Origin: Rhizobium freirei PRF 81
GTDB taxonomy: Bacteria; Pseudomonadota; Alphaproteobacteria; Rhizobiales; Rhizobiaceae
Reading direction: 5' to 3'
NCBI RefSeq assembly: GCF_000359745.1
Contig: NZ_AQHN01000065.1
Coordinates: 95,463-159,462, forward strand
DNA: 64,000 nucleotides
Part shown: piece by piece, positions 45,180 to 55,192 of the stretch
Position numbering within the stretch: the first letter of the stretch is position 1
How the letters are laid out: the number at the start of each line of letters is the position of its first letter
Notes under the pieces: model-generated
The model's database searches: none
Seen by the model: the letters and a program-made list of their open reading frames with translations, nothing else
Told to the model about the DNA's origin: nothing
Translations under genes and position numbers: made by a program

Positions 45180-45440
45180 CTGTCGGGTTAGGAACGACCC
45201 CTCGCCGGGTCGCTCCTCCCTAAGACCGTACGCGCAGTTTCCCCGCATACGGCTCAAGCCTCCACTAGGCCCTGTTTGACCAGAGCCGCCAGTTCCTGTT
45301 TATCGGCAGAGTGGGCGGTTCCATCAGGCCGATCCGTAGTTTCCGAGGGCAGACCACGCCTGCGGCGAAGTAGCGGTCCCACATCGGATCAAACGGATTC
45401 GCTTCGGCCCGGATTTTGCGGTGGCGACGAATAGGAACGT
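45180..45440 (-). mobile_element. Group II intron remnant (maturase tail and domain V)
   Basis: Read on the minus strand, the stretch 45255-45224 is a domain V hairpin: GAGCCGTATGCGGGG, AAAC loop side, then GCGCGTACGGTC, with the catalytic AGC and the GNRA-type cap region. Just upstream, frames give KIRAEANPFDPMWDRYFAA and QELAALVKQGLVEA, like the end of an intron-encoded reverse transcriptase/maturase. The rest of the intron is missing. Confidence 0.65.
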
Positions 45441-45899
45441 CGGGTGTATGGAGTAACCGCCGGAACGTGATATTTCCGGCAGTATCCTCGACTGCTGCGC
45501 GGAATACCCAGTCTCGCCCTCGCTATCGGCCCAGTGATCGGATGCGGCGCCATGTGAGGACTGCGTCTGGACCCGGAGGCGAGATTGATTGCTGGCGGGA
45601 AGCGTTAGCGGCTCAACCCGAAAAATAATGGCCATCCGAGTTCGCGAGCTTTCGGAAAGGCGAGTCAAGGAATCCGCCGGGATGGAAAATGGTCTCTGCG
45701 CTTGCTGCGGGAAACGCCATCGTCCTTGCACCTTCGGAACTGCGGCCGTTCTCCATACCTCTACATCCCGACATCGCCAAGTGAGATTTACGGAATCGAC
45801 CGCCGCCGGCGGCGCGATCATGAAACGATCGCATCCACCCAAATCAAACTGATGACGCTCGAGCTCGGAGGCAAGAGTCTTCCGCGGACTTGAAGGTCG

Positions 45900-46050
45900 C
45901 GGCCCGCTTCGTCGCCCGCTTCGGCAGGCGTTGCGAGCGTCGCGGACGTTGCTCGTCGACATGACTTGGTGCCGCAGCGGATTTACACCTGGCGCCGGCA
46001 GTTTGCGAAGAGGGCAGAAGTGCCCGGTGACGATTGGGCCAAGCAGCGAG
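45900..46050 (+). pseudogene. IS66 TnpA remnant
   Basis: A plus-strand frame reads AGVASVADVARRHDLVPQRI, then YTWRRQFAKRAEV, the helix-turn-helix end of IS66-family OrfA (ASVAxVARRHGLxxxQLxxWRR). Neither TnpB nor TnpC follows; only about 40 codons are recognisable. It directly precedes the degenerate nod box at 46.09 kb. Confidence 0.65.
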
Positions 46051-46089
46051 TTTGAGGAACGCCAGAGACATGCCGGCCGCGAATTGTAT

Positions 46090-46120
46090 TCATTCAAACA
46101 ATCAATTTTACGCAGCGCCC
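46090..46120 (+). promoter_or_regulatory. Degenerate nod box (3' half only)
   Basis: CATTCAAACAATCAATTTTA followed by CG matches the conserved 3' half of the nod box (ATC-N-AAACAATCRATTTTACC). The 5' half (ATCCAY...GATG) is not recognisable; the IS66 scrap upstream may have replaced it. The next plus-strand gene starts 467 bp further on, far for a direct nod box target. Confidence 0.5.
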
Positions 46121-46586
46121 CGAACGCCTTAAAAATTGCAGGACAGATGGAGTCGAACGAAACCTGAGCGGGTAAGTCATTGAGTTCGCTGCCCGCGAGC
46201 TGAAGACGACCGGGGAGTCTTCAAGTCCATCCGCAGATGCGTGCGACGGACGTAAGTTCGCAAGACGATATCACCTTTGTCGAGGTCGGCTAAGCAGCTA
46301 GACCTTTCCGGCCGATTGTGCCAACTCCCGACCAGGTTGAGCTGTGTGCAATCGGGGAGTCCTTTCGGGTTTACGGCACCTGCTAGAACGTGTGTGACGG
46401 CCGCAAGGGAGCATCATCTTTCTAACCGGAAAGTTCCCGCTGAGGGAAGTTTCCGGGGAGTGTGTTGCATCGCCCCGCCTCCGATTGTGACAGCGGCAGA
46501 ACTCGACACGACGCACCAATTATCGATCACCTATTGCAGCCTCCGATTACGACGAAATTTGGCTTCAAACACGATTGAGGTGAGGC
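46121..46586. other. Long leader between nod-box half and glycosyltransferase gene
   Basis: 466 bp with no gene I can support; short frames only. It may be an untranslated leader or the site of a deleted gene. Confidence 0.35.
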
Positions 46587-47843
46587 ATGTTGTATAACTT
46601 CCTGCTTGCGTCCTGGGGGACGTCGGGTAATCTGGGCCCGTTGCTGACTGCAGCTCGACAACTGCAACGGGTTGGCCATAGCGCCCGCATTATGGCTGAT
46701 CCAGAGATGCGGCGTGAAGTGGCTGCGGCGGGTTTCGACTTCGTCTCCTGGCGGCGTGCCCCGATGGGGATCGACGCGGATCCTGCCTGCTTTTCAGACA
46801 TGCAGGACTGGTTCCAAAAGGCGGTGTTCGGCCCGGCGCCAGCCTACGCAGCCGACGTCCAGGATGAGATCGGCCGCATACCGACGGATGCTGTCATTGC
46901 CATCGATATGTTGTTTGGTGCCGTGTTGGGCGCCGAAGCCGCTGGCGTGCCGATCGCAATGTTGTCACCCCATGTGAGCCTTCGCCCTTTGCCAGGAATT
47001 CCGCCGGCCGCCAGCGGATTGGCGCAGCCGCAGACGCCAGAAGAGCGGATCGCGATCGCGGCGGCGAACGAAAATTGGGCTTGCTTCCTGGACCAATTCC
47101 TTTCGCTTCTAAACGAGGCGCGTGCCGGCCTCGGCCTGTCCGGTTTGGCCAGGACGGTGGATTTATTTGAGTGTGCCGATCGGTACTTGCTGGCGATCAG
47201 CCGGACCTTCGATTTTGAGGCCGACCTTCTACCGGACAACGTTCGTTATGTTGGGCCACTGCTGGAGCAGCCAAATTGGTCAAGGAGCTGGAAGGCGCCT
47301 TGGCCTGTGGACGCCAATCGACCTCGTGTGCTCGTCGCCTGCAGCTCCGGCGCTCAGGGTCAAGACGACTTGGTTCAACGGATCATTTGCGCATTGGGTA
47401 CGCTGGACGTGCACGCGGTGGCGACCATCGGACCTCATGTTGACGCGGGGAAGCTGGTCGCCCCCGCGAACGTGCATCTGTTGCACGGCGCTCCGCATGA
47501 CACAGTGATGAAGGAAGTCTGCCTTTTGATAACGCAGGGCGGCCACGGCACCGTCAGCCGGGGGCTGATAAACGGTCTACCGCAACTGGTGCTCCCCAAC
47601 GGGCGCGACCAGGGGGATAATGCTGCACGAGTTGTGTCGAAGGGAGCTGGTCTTCGACTACCCCCGAGTGCTAGCGAAGCCGAGATCGCCCATGCCGTCA
47701 GTGGCCTGTTACAGGAGCCGCGCTATCGCGATGCGGCGCGCCGCTTGGGCGATGGCATCAAAGCTGAAATCGCCGCCTCCGGTCTCATTGACGAATTGGA
47801 GGCTATGGTGGCAAATAAATCCATTGTTGGATCGGCGACCTGA
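46587..47843 (+). CDS. UGT/MGT-type glycosyltransferase (GT1 family)
   Basis: 418 aa. Inverting GT-B enzyme that transfers a sugar from a nucleotide sugar to a small lipophilic acceptor. N-terminal FLLASWGTSGNLGPLLTAAR with HSARIMADPEMRREVAAAGF is the acceptor-domain start of the YjiC/CalG/macrolide-glycosyltransferase group. The donor site is LLHGAPHDTVMKEVCLLITQ, GGHGTVSRGLINGLPQLVLP (HGT near residue 319) and NGRDQGDNAARV. No signal or membrane segment, so cytoplasmic. It heads a plus-strand row with a hydrolase and a prolyl oligopeptidase. It is not NodC-like. Acceptor unknown. Confidence 0.88.
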   Translation: MLYNFLLASWGTSGNLGPLLTAARQLQRVGHSARIMADPEMRREVAAAGFDFVSWRRAPMGIDADPACFSDMQDWFQKAVFGPAPAYAADVQDEIGRIPTDAVIAIDMLFGAVLGAEAAGVPIAMLSPHVSLRPLPGIPPAASGLAQPQTPEERIAIAAANENWACFLDQFLSLLNEARAGLGLSGLARTVDLFECADRYLLAISRTFDFEADLLPDNVRYVGPLLEQPNWSRSWKAPWPVDANRPRVLVACSSGAQGQDDLVQRIICALGTLDVHAVATIGPHVDAGKLVAPANVHLLHGAPHDTVMKEVCLLITQGGHGTVSRGLINGLPQLVLPNGRDQGDNAARVVSKGAGLRLPPSASEAEIAHAVSGLLQEPRYRDAARRLGDGIKAEIAASGLIDELEAMVANKSIVGSAT

Positions 47844-48160
47844 TGCGGGCGGCTTGATCGTGCATTCGGATTGTTCGATTTTATCGTCGGTGCGCTCAGG
47901 CATTTCCTCCATGGGTATTTAGGCACCGATATCTTTCCTTCGATGCTTGCCTACCGGGCAAGTCGATCTTCGTCTCCGGCTTGGTGCCGCTCACAGTTCA
48001 TCATGTTCAAGTGCTGCCCCATTTGCCACGGGCATTCTCAACTGGATCAGTTTGCAATCGGCAAGCCATTGCTCTCGCGGTCTGAGTGCCGCGGGTCGTT
48101 CCCCTCTATGACACAAACACTCTACCCTTTGCTGGCGAGCCCAAAAAAGAGCCGAACCCC
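47844..48160. other. Intergenic, no supported gene
   Basis: 317 bp between glycosyltransferase and hydrolase genes. No hairpin or motif stood out; the gap argues against tight coupling of the two genes. Confidence 0.35.
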
Positions 48161-49021
48161 ATGAATGTAGCCGAATCGAGCCCCGTCCTGATGAACCGCG
48201 CCGGGGTGTGCCTTGCGCACTTCGAAGCAATATCGGCTTCGCCCCTAAGTCCGCCGCTCGTCCTGATTCACGGCTGGACCGGCGATCACAGGATATTCAC
48301 GCCGCAGATCGAATATTTTGCTAAAAGTCGGCACGTCATGGCGGTAAACCTCCGCGGTCACGGAGACAGCGACGCGCCGAAGCAGGAGTACACGATCGAG
48401 GATTTTGCTGACGACGTAGCGTGGCAATGCAGCGAGCGGAACCTGGTGAAACCGCTGATCATCGGCCACAGCATGGGTGGATCGGTCGCACTCGAGCTGT
48501 GCGGCCGCCATCCTGAGCTGGCCTCTGGTGTGGTGATGATCGATTCTATTGTCACGCCCCGGTGGGCGCTTCGCGACAGCCCCGAAATTGATCAGTTCCT
48601 GGATGCAATTTCGAGCTCAAACTATCGGGAGGTTTTGCGAAAAAACGCGTGGTCCATGGCCCTCGACTACGACGACCCTTCCAGGCGCGAGAGCATCCAC
48701 AACACCTATATCCGCGCCTCGTGCGAGAAGACACCGCAGCATGTGGCGTATTCTGCAATGCGCAATTTCATCCTCAACTATGATGCGTCTCCTGCGGCAA
48801 CGCGTTGCAAGGTCCCGATGGCCTACATCGCTGCCGATGTGCCGCTGGTGAGCGCTGCATGTGATCTCGACTGGCTAAAGGTTCGCTGCTCCCAACTCGT
48901 TTTGGCCAAGACGCTGTTGGCTGGCCATTTCAATACCATCGAGGTGGCTGACCAGGTAAATGCGATGCTCGACCGCTTCTTAGCAGTCGGCCTTAGGCCG
49001 CGCCCCACCACCCGGATGTAA
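48161..49021 (+). CDS. Alpha/beta-hydrolase
   Basis: 286 aa from ATG 48161 (MNVAESSPVLMNRAGV). Oxyanion loop VLIHGWTGDHRIF, substrate path NLRGHGDSDAPKQEYTIEDF, nucleophile elbow IIGHSMGGSVALELC (Ser about 105), acid probably Asp in AYIAADVPL (about 225) and base His in LAGHFNTIEVADQVN (about 254). Cytoplasmic; similar to esterase or haloperoxidase-type hydrolases of secondary metabolism. It follows the glycosyltransferase on the same strand, so a shared small-molecule pathway is plausible but unproven. Confidence 0.87.
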   Translation: MNVAESSPVLMNRAGVCLAHFEAISASPLSPPLVLIHGWTGDHRIFTPQIEYFAKSRHVMAVNLRGHGDSDAPKQEYTIEDFADDVAWQCSERNLVKPLIIGHSMGGSVALELCGRHPELASGVVMIDSIVTPRWALRDSPEIDQFLDAISSSNYREVLRKNAWSMALDYDDPSRRESIHNTYIRASCEKTPQHVAYSAMRNFILNYDASPAATRCKVPMAYIAADVPLVSAACDLDWLKVRCSQLVLAKTLLAGHFNTIEVADQVNAMLDRFLAVGLRPRPTTRM

Positions 49022-49856
49022 CGGATGTGCCTAATAGACTGGTTTGCGATGCTATGCCGACCGAGGCCAGCCGAATTCGTGTAGGGTCCGCTGTCGCGAC
49101 CGACATGAAATCTGGCGGGGAGTGTAAAGGCGTTCTCAAGGCAAGCGGCGCTTGATCGTCGTTAATGTAACCGTGGTGCGGATTGCCCGGCACGACCTGT
49201 CATGCCATGAAAGTTTCGCCTCGTTGCTCGCCAAGCGGGCATTAGACCTGATCTGTGTTTCGATGACGCGCTCTATACCGCGGGTCGAACGGCCGGTTAC
49301 AACAGCCGCACGCGCATCGCCCACAGCCGCACCATCTTCTTGTCATTTGACCGCTAACCATCGCCATCACGGCCGCATTTGCGTATTCGCCTGACCTTTG
49401 CGCCTCCTTGCAGGCGTGAATCGTACGCATGTTTCTTGGGAGGCTAGCGAGACGAAAATGGTCGCTCTCCGCTCCGTGACCAAATATGTGGTCGCTCGCC
49501 ACCATCACCGGGCAGGGCAATCCATTCGTCACGTGATGGCCGACCAAGCACTCCTGAGAGCCTCGGCGAGGCGCACCTTCCCGCCCGTGCACTCAATACC
49601 AGGCCTGGTGACCTATGCGCGCCTTCGCCCTTGTGGGGAAATCAGTACGAGGATCGTCTCAGAGCCATATGGAAGTGACAAACCTGGAGCGGTTGCGACA
49701 TTGCAGTGCGACTTATCCTACAAGGCCTTCATGCTCCCAAGCCTTTGATTCCAGAGGGTCAGTTCAGATGCGCTTGATTGGCACAGCTCTTGCCGAGACG
49801 AGAGGCGGAGCGGTTTGTTTCAACCGCTTGGACGTTGGATTTCGGCGAGGTAAATT
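49022..49856. other. Intergenic, no supported gene
   Basis: 835 bp. Frames of about 116 codons occur on both strands (49398-49748 plus, 49592-49242 minus) without recognisable motifs. The AT-poor sequence could hide a decayed gene. Confidence 0.35.
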
Positions 49857-52046
49857 ATGCGCGGTACATTTCTGAATAGATTGGTGTTGGCTATGGTTTT
49901 GGCGATGGCATTCACCATGGCGGCTTCTGCCAAGGCGCCGATGACCACTGTTGCCAAGCCGATCGATTCCAACCCTAACAACGCTCCCAACGACGCCGCC
50001 GACCCTCGCGCCTATCTGAATGAGATTGACGGCGAAAAGGCGATGGTCTGGGTGAAGGCGCATAACCAATCAACCGTCAACAAACTGTCGAAAGATCCAC
50101 GCTATGGCGAATATCAGGCTGACATTCTGAAGATCTTGCAAGCCACCGATCGCATTGTTCGGCCCGGCTTCGCGCATGGCAGCACGATCGACAACTTTTG
50201 GCAGGACGGCACGCACGTGCAGGGTCTGTGGCGGCGGACGAGCTGGGAAGCCTACAGGTCTGGAAGCCCTCAATGGCGCGTCATTCTCGATGTCGAGGCG
50301 CTGTCCAAACTCGAGGATAAGACCTGGGTGCTCAGAAGCGAGAACTGCCTGCCGCCCGTCGACAATCTCTGCCTGCTCAGCCTGTCTGATGGCGGCAAGG
50401 ATGCAGATGTGGTGCGCGAATTCGACATCGCCAGGGGCCAGTTCGTTAAGGAAGGCTTCGTCCTGCCTGAGGGCAAGCAGTCGGCGACTTGGGTGGACGA
50501 GAACACCATCTACGTGACTCGGGAATGGACGCCGGGCGAAGTGACGGATTCCGGCTACGGCTACGTCACCAAGGTGCTGAAGCGGGGCCAGAGCCTCGAT
50601 CAGGCGGTCGAGATTTTTCGCGGCGACAAGAAAGACGTCTCGTCTCGCCGCAGCGTGATGCGCGACATTGATGGCAAGTATGTGATGGACATCTCCTATC
50701 GCGACCTCGACTCGTTCAACACAGAACTAGCCTTCTACCCGAACGGTCACACCGATAACCGCAAGGTCGTTCTGCCATTCCCGACCACAGCTGCTTTAAG
50801 TGGCTACTACAAGGGCCAGGCAATCTACAATTTGAAGTCGGACTGGGCCTCGGCCAATGGCACCGTCTTCCACAATGGCGCGCTAATCGCTTTCGATCTC
50901 CGCGCGGCGCTCGCCGATCCGGCGCACGTTGAACCACTTGTGCTGTTCATGCCGAACGACCACCAGTCTGTCCAAGGGATTACCCAGACGAAAAATCATC
51001 TTGTGCTGTCGATCCAGTCGAATGTCAGCAGCGAGGTACGCAGCTTTGATTTCGGCAAGAATGGCTGGTCGTCCTTTAAATTGGCCCTGCCGGAAAATTC
51101 GACTTTGTCCGTGACGTCGAGCGACAATGAGAGCGATCACCTGTTCATCTTCTCGGAAGGTTTCCTCGAACCCTCCACCCTTTTTTACGCGGATGCTGCA
51201 AGCGGCAATGTCGAGAAGCTCAAGTCGAGCCCGGAACGCTTCGATGCTGAAGACCTGCAAGTACAGCAGTTCTGGGCGACCTCGGAGGATGGAACGAAAG
51301 TTCCCTACTTCCTCGTGGCGCGCAAAGATATTAAGCTCGACGGCACGAACCCCACCATCCTCTATGCTTATGGCGGTTTTGAAATTTCAATGCGTCCCAC
51401 CTATTTGGCAACACTTGGCAAGTTGTGGTTGGAAAAGGGGGGTGCCTACGCGCTGGCCAATATACGAGGGGGTGGCGAATTCGGACCAAAATGGCACGAG
51501 GCCGGTTTGAAAACCCATCGTCAGCGTGTCTATGACGACTTCCAGGCCGTGGCGCAGGACCTGATCGCGAAGAAGGTTACCTCGGCACCGCATCTCGGGA
51601 TCATGGGTGGTTCGAACGGCGGCCTGCTGATGGGCGTGCAACTGACCGAGCGCCCTGATCTATGGAACGCGGCCGTGATCCAGGTGCCGCTTCTCGACAT
51701 GGTCAACTTCACCCACATGTCGGCAGGAGCCTCGTGGCAGGGCGAATATGGCAATCCGGACGATCCTGTCGAAGGCGCCTTTCTGCGCTCGATCTCGCCA
51801 TATCATAACGTAAGGGCGGGTGTGGGTTATCCGGAGCCTTTCTTCGAAACCTCGACCAAAGATGACCGCGTCGGTCCGGCGCACGCGCGCAAAATGGCCG
51901 CCCTGTTCGAAGATATGAGTCTGCCCTTCTACTATTACGAAAACATCGAGGGCGGCCACGCCGCTGCCGCCAACCTGCAGGAACGCGCGCGCCTCTACGC
52001 GCTCGAATACACCTACATGTCTCAAAAACTCATGGACAATAAGTGA
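49857..52046 (+). CDS. Secreted prolyl oligopeptidase (S9A family)
   Basis: 729 aa. Start ATG 49857 gives a clear Sec signal peptide (RLVLAMVLAMAFTMAASAKA), so the enzyme is exported. An N-terminal beta-propeller (about residues 60-470) is followed by the catalytic alpha/beta domain: ILYAYGGFEISMRPTY, ANIRGGGEFGPKWHEAGLK, nucleophile in LGIMGGSNGGLLMG (Ser about 585), Asp in STKDDRVGPAHARK (about 670), His in IEGGHAAAA (about 700). It cleaves short proline-containing peptides. Full length and apparently intact. An exported peptidase on a symbiotic region could act on host or bacterial peptides; that is inference. Confidence 0.92.
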   Translation: MRGTFLNRLVLAMVLAMAFTMAASAKAPMTTVAKPIDSNPNNAPNDAADPRAYLNEIDGEKAMVWVKAHNQSTVNKLSKDPRYGEYQADILKILQATDRIVRPGFAHGSTIDNFWQDGTHVQGLWRRTSWEAYRSGSPQWRVILDVEALSKLEDKTWVLRSENCLPPVDNLCLLSLSDGGKDADVVREFDIARGQFVKEGFVLPEGKQSATWVDENTIYVTREWTPGEVTDSGYGYVTKVLKRGQSLDQAVEIFRGDKKDVSSRRSVMRDIDGKYVMDISYRDLDSFNTELAFYPNGHTDNRKVVLPFPTTAALSGYYKGQAIYNLKSDWASANGTVFHNGALIAFDLRAALADPAHVEPLVLFMPNDHQSVQGITQTKNHLVLSIQSNVSSEVRSFDFGKNGWSSFKLALPENSTLSVTSSDNESDHLFIFSEGFLEPSTLFYADAASGNVEKLKSSPERFDAEDLQVQQFWATSEDGTKVPYFLVARKDIKLDGTNPTILYAYGGFEISMRPTYLATLGKLWLEKGGAYALANIRGGGEFGPKWHEAGLKTHRQRVYDDFQAVAQDLIAKKVTSAPHLGIMGGSNGGLLMGVQLTERPDLWNAAVIQVPLLDMVNFTHMSAGASWQGEYGNPDDPVEGAFLRSISPYHNVRAGVGYPEPFFETSTKDDRVGPAHARKMAALFEDMSLPFYYYENIEGGHAAAANLQERARLYALEYTYMSQKLMDNK

Positions 52047-52355
52047 GCATGGATCCTCGCGATTGGAACGGATTTGCAATCCGGTTCGAGTAAAGGATCG
52101 GACCGTTGCCGCGTGCGTTTCTTTGGCGGCGGACACGCACGACAAAATCGGGTTGTATCAAGCCCCAATGCTTCTTCCGCGCTCAGAAGACCTATCTGGT
52201 CTTACGCAAGATCGCCTTACGTCCCTCGATAATTTCTTGGCACCGTATTTGCGCGAACTGATCAACCCAGGTTCGTTCCTATCGATCCGGCGTCCTGATC
52301 CGAATGCCGATCGACCGGAATTAGGACGAGACAACTGGAAAAACTGGAGACTGCT
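52047..52355. other. Intergenic, no supported gene
   Basis: 309 bp between the peptidase and doxX. Short frames only; no clear terminator. Confidence 0.35.
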
Positions 52356-52760
52356 TTGGAGGATGCTTCAAAACACGCGCAGACGGCACTCGCCGTGCTC
52401 CGAATCGTTACCGCCCTGCTGCTCATTGAACATGGCGCCATGAAGCTAGCCGGATTCCCCGCGTTCGGCGTTGGCGGAGCAGGGGACGAAGCCAATTTAT
52501 CCACTCTGATGCTGATTTTTAGCCTTCGGGAGGTGTTCGGCGGCCTGGCTGTGCTGACTGGCCTCCTGACCAGACCGGTTGCATTCCTTTTATCCGGGCA
52601 GATGGGCCTCGGCTATTGGACTACCAATTTCTCAGGCAAGAGCGCCTTTCCCGTGCCGAACGGCGGCGATGGTACGCTCCTGTTTTGCTTCATCTTTCTT
52701 TATCTGGCCTCTACAGGGCCCGGGGCTTGGAGCTTTGACGCAAAGATGAAGCGAATATGA
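52356..52760 (+). CDS. DoxX-family membrane protein
   Basis: 134 aa with four membrane segments. LRIVTALLLIEHGAMKLAGF, then LREVFGGLAVLTGLLTRPVA, GLGYWTTNF and GGDGTLLFCFIFLYLASTGP with a final FDAKMKRI fit the DoxX family (subunit-like proteins of quinol oxidases and redox-related membrane complexes). The start codon may be at 52356 (TTG) or a nearby internal codon; the first Met-like residue is uncertain. A decayed relative lies at 57.4-57.7 kb on the other strand. Confidence 0.82.
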   Translation: MEDASKHAQTALAVLRIVTALLLIEHGAMKLAGFPAFGVGGAGDEANLSTLMLIFSLREVFGGLAVLTGLLTRPVAFLLSGQMGLGYWTTNFSGKSAFPVPNGGDGTLLFCFIFLYLASTGPGAWSFDAKMKRI

Positions 52761-53343
52761 GAGGGGCTTCGTGACTGCAGCGGGAAGAATCGTACGTCCG
52801 GAACCACCATCGTTGAATTCCCCGCTTTGGATCGTATCGGGAAGTCACCGTATGACATCTGGTCAGCAAACATGCTGAAGAGTAAGTGACGACTGACCTA
52901 GAGAAGCTCTCCTTCTTTATTCAGAATATACCACGAACTTATTGGGGATCGCGAGCGTCAACCTTTGCGGTTGACAATGCCGATTGCCTGTCGACATAGG
53001 TATACAACAACATTAGGTCGACAAGAAGCGGCGTCGAGGTGGAACCCGCCACGGGCGAATGCTAGTAGACGAAACCAAAAACAACCGCTCTCCGAGCGCC
53101 GTAATCGGCCAACCCTTCAGTCCACGCCTAAGAGGCGAAGGCGACTGAAGATCCTGAGGCAGATGTCATGCCTGCCAACACTCGGATAAGAGTGGAGAGG
53201 AAATAAACCGCCTCGTCACTGGAGGTTTCGGGCGCCGGGCAAGCTATGTTCAATTAAAAAATGGTTGTCGCAAGCTCTATGAAACTCGAGAGACGATCTT
53301 GTATGAACCGACAAGATCGATGTCGCTGGCACCTGGAGAACAC
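52761..53343. other. Intergenic, AT-richer, no supported gene
   Basis: 583 bp with short frames only. A run near 53240-53290 is AT-rich and may hold the promoter of the AraC gene. Confidence 0.35.
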
Positions 53344-54384
53344 ATGATGGAAAATAGCGCCGATGATGCCGTTTTTCGATATTGCGGCTCAACGTTCGAT
53401 AGCATGATCGAAACTCTCAGCGAGGTTTTCGGGACATTCGACGCTGAACTCGTAAGTCGCTCCCAAGAGTTCCATTGGGGGATCGATCTTTCGACTTGTG
53501 AAGGCGCCGTGTTGATTACCGGTTCCCATCAGGATGGGTTTCAGTTCCGCACGGAATGGTGCTCGGGTGCAACGGAGCATCTATCGATCGTGGTGCCGCG
53601 CAGCGGTGGCATGGGGGTTACGTACGGTCGGCGCACCGCCGAGGCAGCACAAGGGAAATTGCTGCTTTACCGGAATTTCGAGCCTGACGGCATCGTGATG
53701 CACGGGCAAGCCAATCTAATAGATGAGTTGGTGCTTGATTGGGCCTTATTCCAACGGACAATTTGCGAGACTTTTGACGTGCCTTTCAATGGCTCCCTTG
53801 ACCTCCTGCCTGAGCTGGATCTGTCAACGCCAGTTGGCCGCACGATCGGCAATCTCGCCGAAACAATCATCGACGGAATGCGCGCTAATGGTCCGCTTTT
53901 GCAGTCTCCTATAGCCATGGCACATATTTCGCAGGCGCTCGCCGATGTGGTGATAAGGATGGTGCCTCATCGGCTATTGCATCTGCTGGATAAGAAACCC
54001 AGCATGATCGCTCCCAGACATGTTCGACGCGGGATCGAGTTCATGCGGGCCAATATCGACCAGCCGATTACAATGCCGATGGTGGCAGACGCAGCGGTGG
54101 TTTCCACCCGAGCGCTCGAAGCTGGTTTTCGTGCTTTTAAGGACATGACACCCGCAGCCTATCTACAAATGCTTCGGTTGCGGGCAGCACGGGAAGACCT
54201 GCTAGATCCAGAGAACCGCATGCTTTTGAAAGACATCTGCCTGAAATGGGGGTTCTTTCAGTTCGGGAGGTTTTCCGCAGTTTATAGGGCGCACTATGGA
54301 GAAAATCCGTCTGAAACAAGGAGAGGCGCTTGCGGGTTGCATTCTTTTAGCGCCCCGGGACGAAAAAAGATTGGCTGGAAATGA
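53344..54384 (+). CDS. AraC-family transcriptional regulator
   Basis: 346 aa from ATG 53344 (MMENSADDAVFRYCG); an upstream in-frame start at 53299 is possible. C-terminal double helix-turn-helix: ITMPMVADAAVVSTRALEAG, FRAFKDMTPAAYLQMLRLRA, LKDICLKWGFFQFGRFSAVY and RAHYGENPSE. N-terminal AraC_binding_2-type region (EFHWGIDLSTCEGAVLITGS). Same architecture as the protein at 29.7 kb. It lies between doxX and the nod-box-linked hydroxylase and could regulate either. Confidence 0.88.
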   Translation: MMENSADDAVFRYCGSTFDSMIETLSEVFGTFDAELVSRSQEFHWGIDLSTCEGAVLITGSHQDGFQFRTEWCSGATEHLSIVVPRSGGMGVTYGRRTAEAAQGKLLLYRNFEPDGIVMHGQANLIDELVLDWALFQRTICETFDVPFNGSLDLLPELDLSTPVGRTIGNLAETIIDGMRANGPLLQSPIAMAHISQALADVVIRMVPHRLLHLLDKKPSMIAPRHVRRGIEFMRANIDQPITMPMVADAAVVSTRALEAGFRAFKDMTPAAYLQMLRLRAAREDLLDPENRMLLKDICLKWGFFQFGRFSAVYRAHYGENPSETRRGACGLHSFSAPGRKKIGWK

Positions 54385-54859
54385 CGGACCGATTGTTTTC
54401 AAGGCGAAACGATCATGTTGGATTTCAACCGCTACCTTGTCTTCGTCATTCTTGCCATCGGTTCCACAGCGTTGGAACTCCCGTCAGTACGCGATAAAAA
54501 AATTAAGCCGCAGACCCGCGAATTGCGGACACACTGTATCGGCACAAAACGAACGTCCGGTGTCCGAACGTTGTTTCGATAAACGCTCGGTTGGGTCTGC
54601 ACCCAGCGGTCAAATAACCAGGCCGCCGACAGAAAGTGAGTGAGACCTGCCAGGTTGAAGAGCACCAGTGCCCTACGAGGACTGGAATACCGCCGCTTTC
54701 AAAAAGACGTGGTCTCCTGTGGCGCAGTTTCTGCCCGCCAACCGCTTGTGCCGGCCGATATCCCCTTACTGTAAGGCGACGGCCAGGGTGGCAGCAGTCA
54801 AGAAGCATGACTCCGGCGGCTTGCCGATTACTGCGGCGGCTCGTGGATTGGCGATAGCC
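54385..54859. other. Intergenic, no supported gene
   Basis: 475 bp between the AraC gene and the degenerate nod box. Frames of about 100 codons on both strands carry no motif I recognise. Confidence 0.35.
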
Positions 54860-54912
54860 ATTTGCGAAACGAATTGGTCTTATCCAAACAATCGATTTTC
54901 AATCGCCGCCGA
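54860..54912 (+). promoter_or_regulatory. Degenerate nod box before the split hydroxylase gene
   Basis: ATCCAAACAATCGATTTT at 54882-54899, followed by CAATCGC, matches the 3' half of the nod box except that two bases of TTTTACCAATC are missing. The 5' half (54860-54881) keeps only weak similarity. The site ends about 50 bp before the ATG at 54960, the usual distance, which supports a nod-box origin. Confidence 0.6.
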
Positions 54913-55192
54913 CATCGCATACGGCAATTACGTCGTTCCAATTCGTCGGAGCAATTCTAATGTACGTTCTCGATTTAGAGGAGATGGCCCAGTTCTTCGT
55001 GAAATCGTTCACGCTGGTTGCGATATTTGCTACGACATGCGTCGTACTCGAGGTGATCTTTCCGGCTTATCGATATAGCTTTGCCTCGTACGTTCGCGGC
55101 GCGCGGAATTGGGTTATTCGCATTGGATGCGGTGCTGTAATCTGGCACTTGTATGCTCTGGGTTTGCAATTGTTAGGGATTAAACCGCTCCT

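Noticed and set aside
45613..45834. IS66 TnpB-like start (MIAPPAAV...) on the minus strand
   Set aside because: The first residues resemble TnpB, but the following sequence lacks the HTDMRxGxDGL block and the strand is opposite to the TnpA relic.
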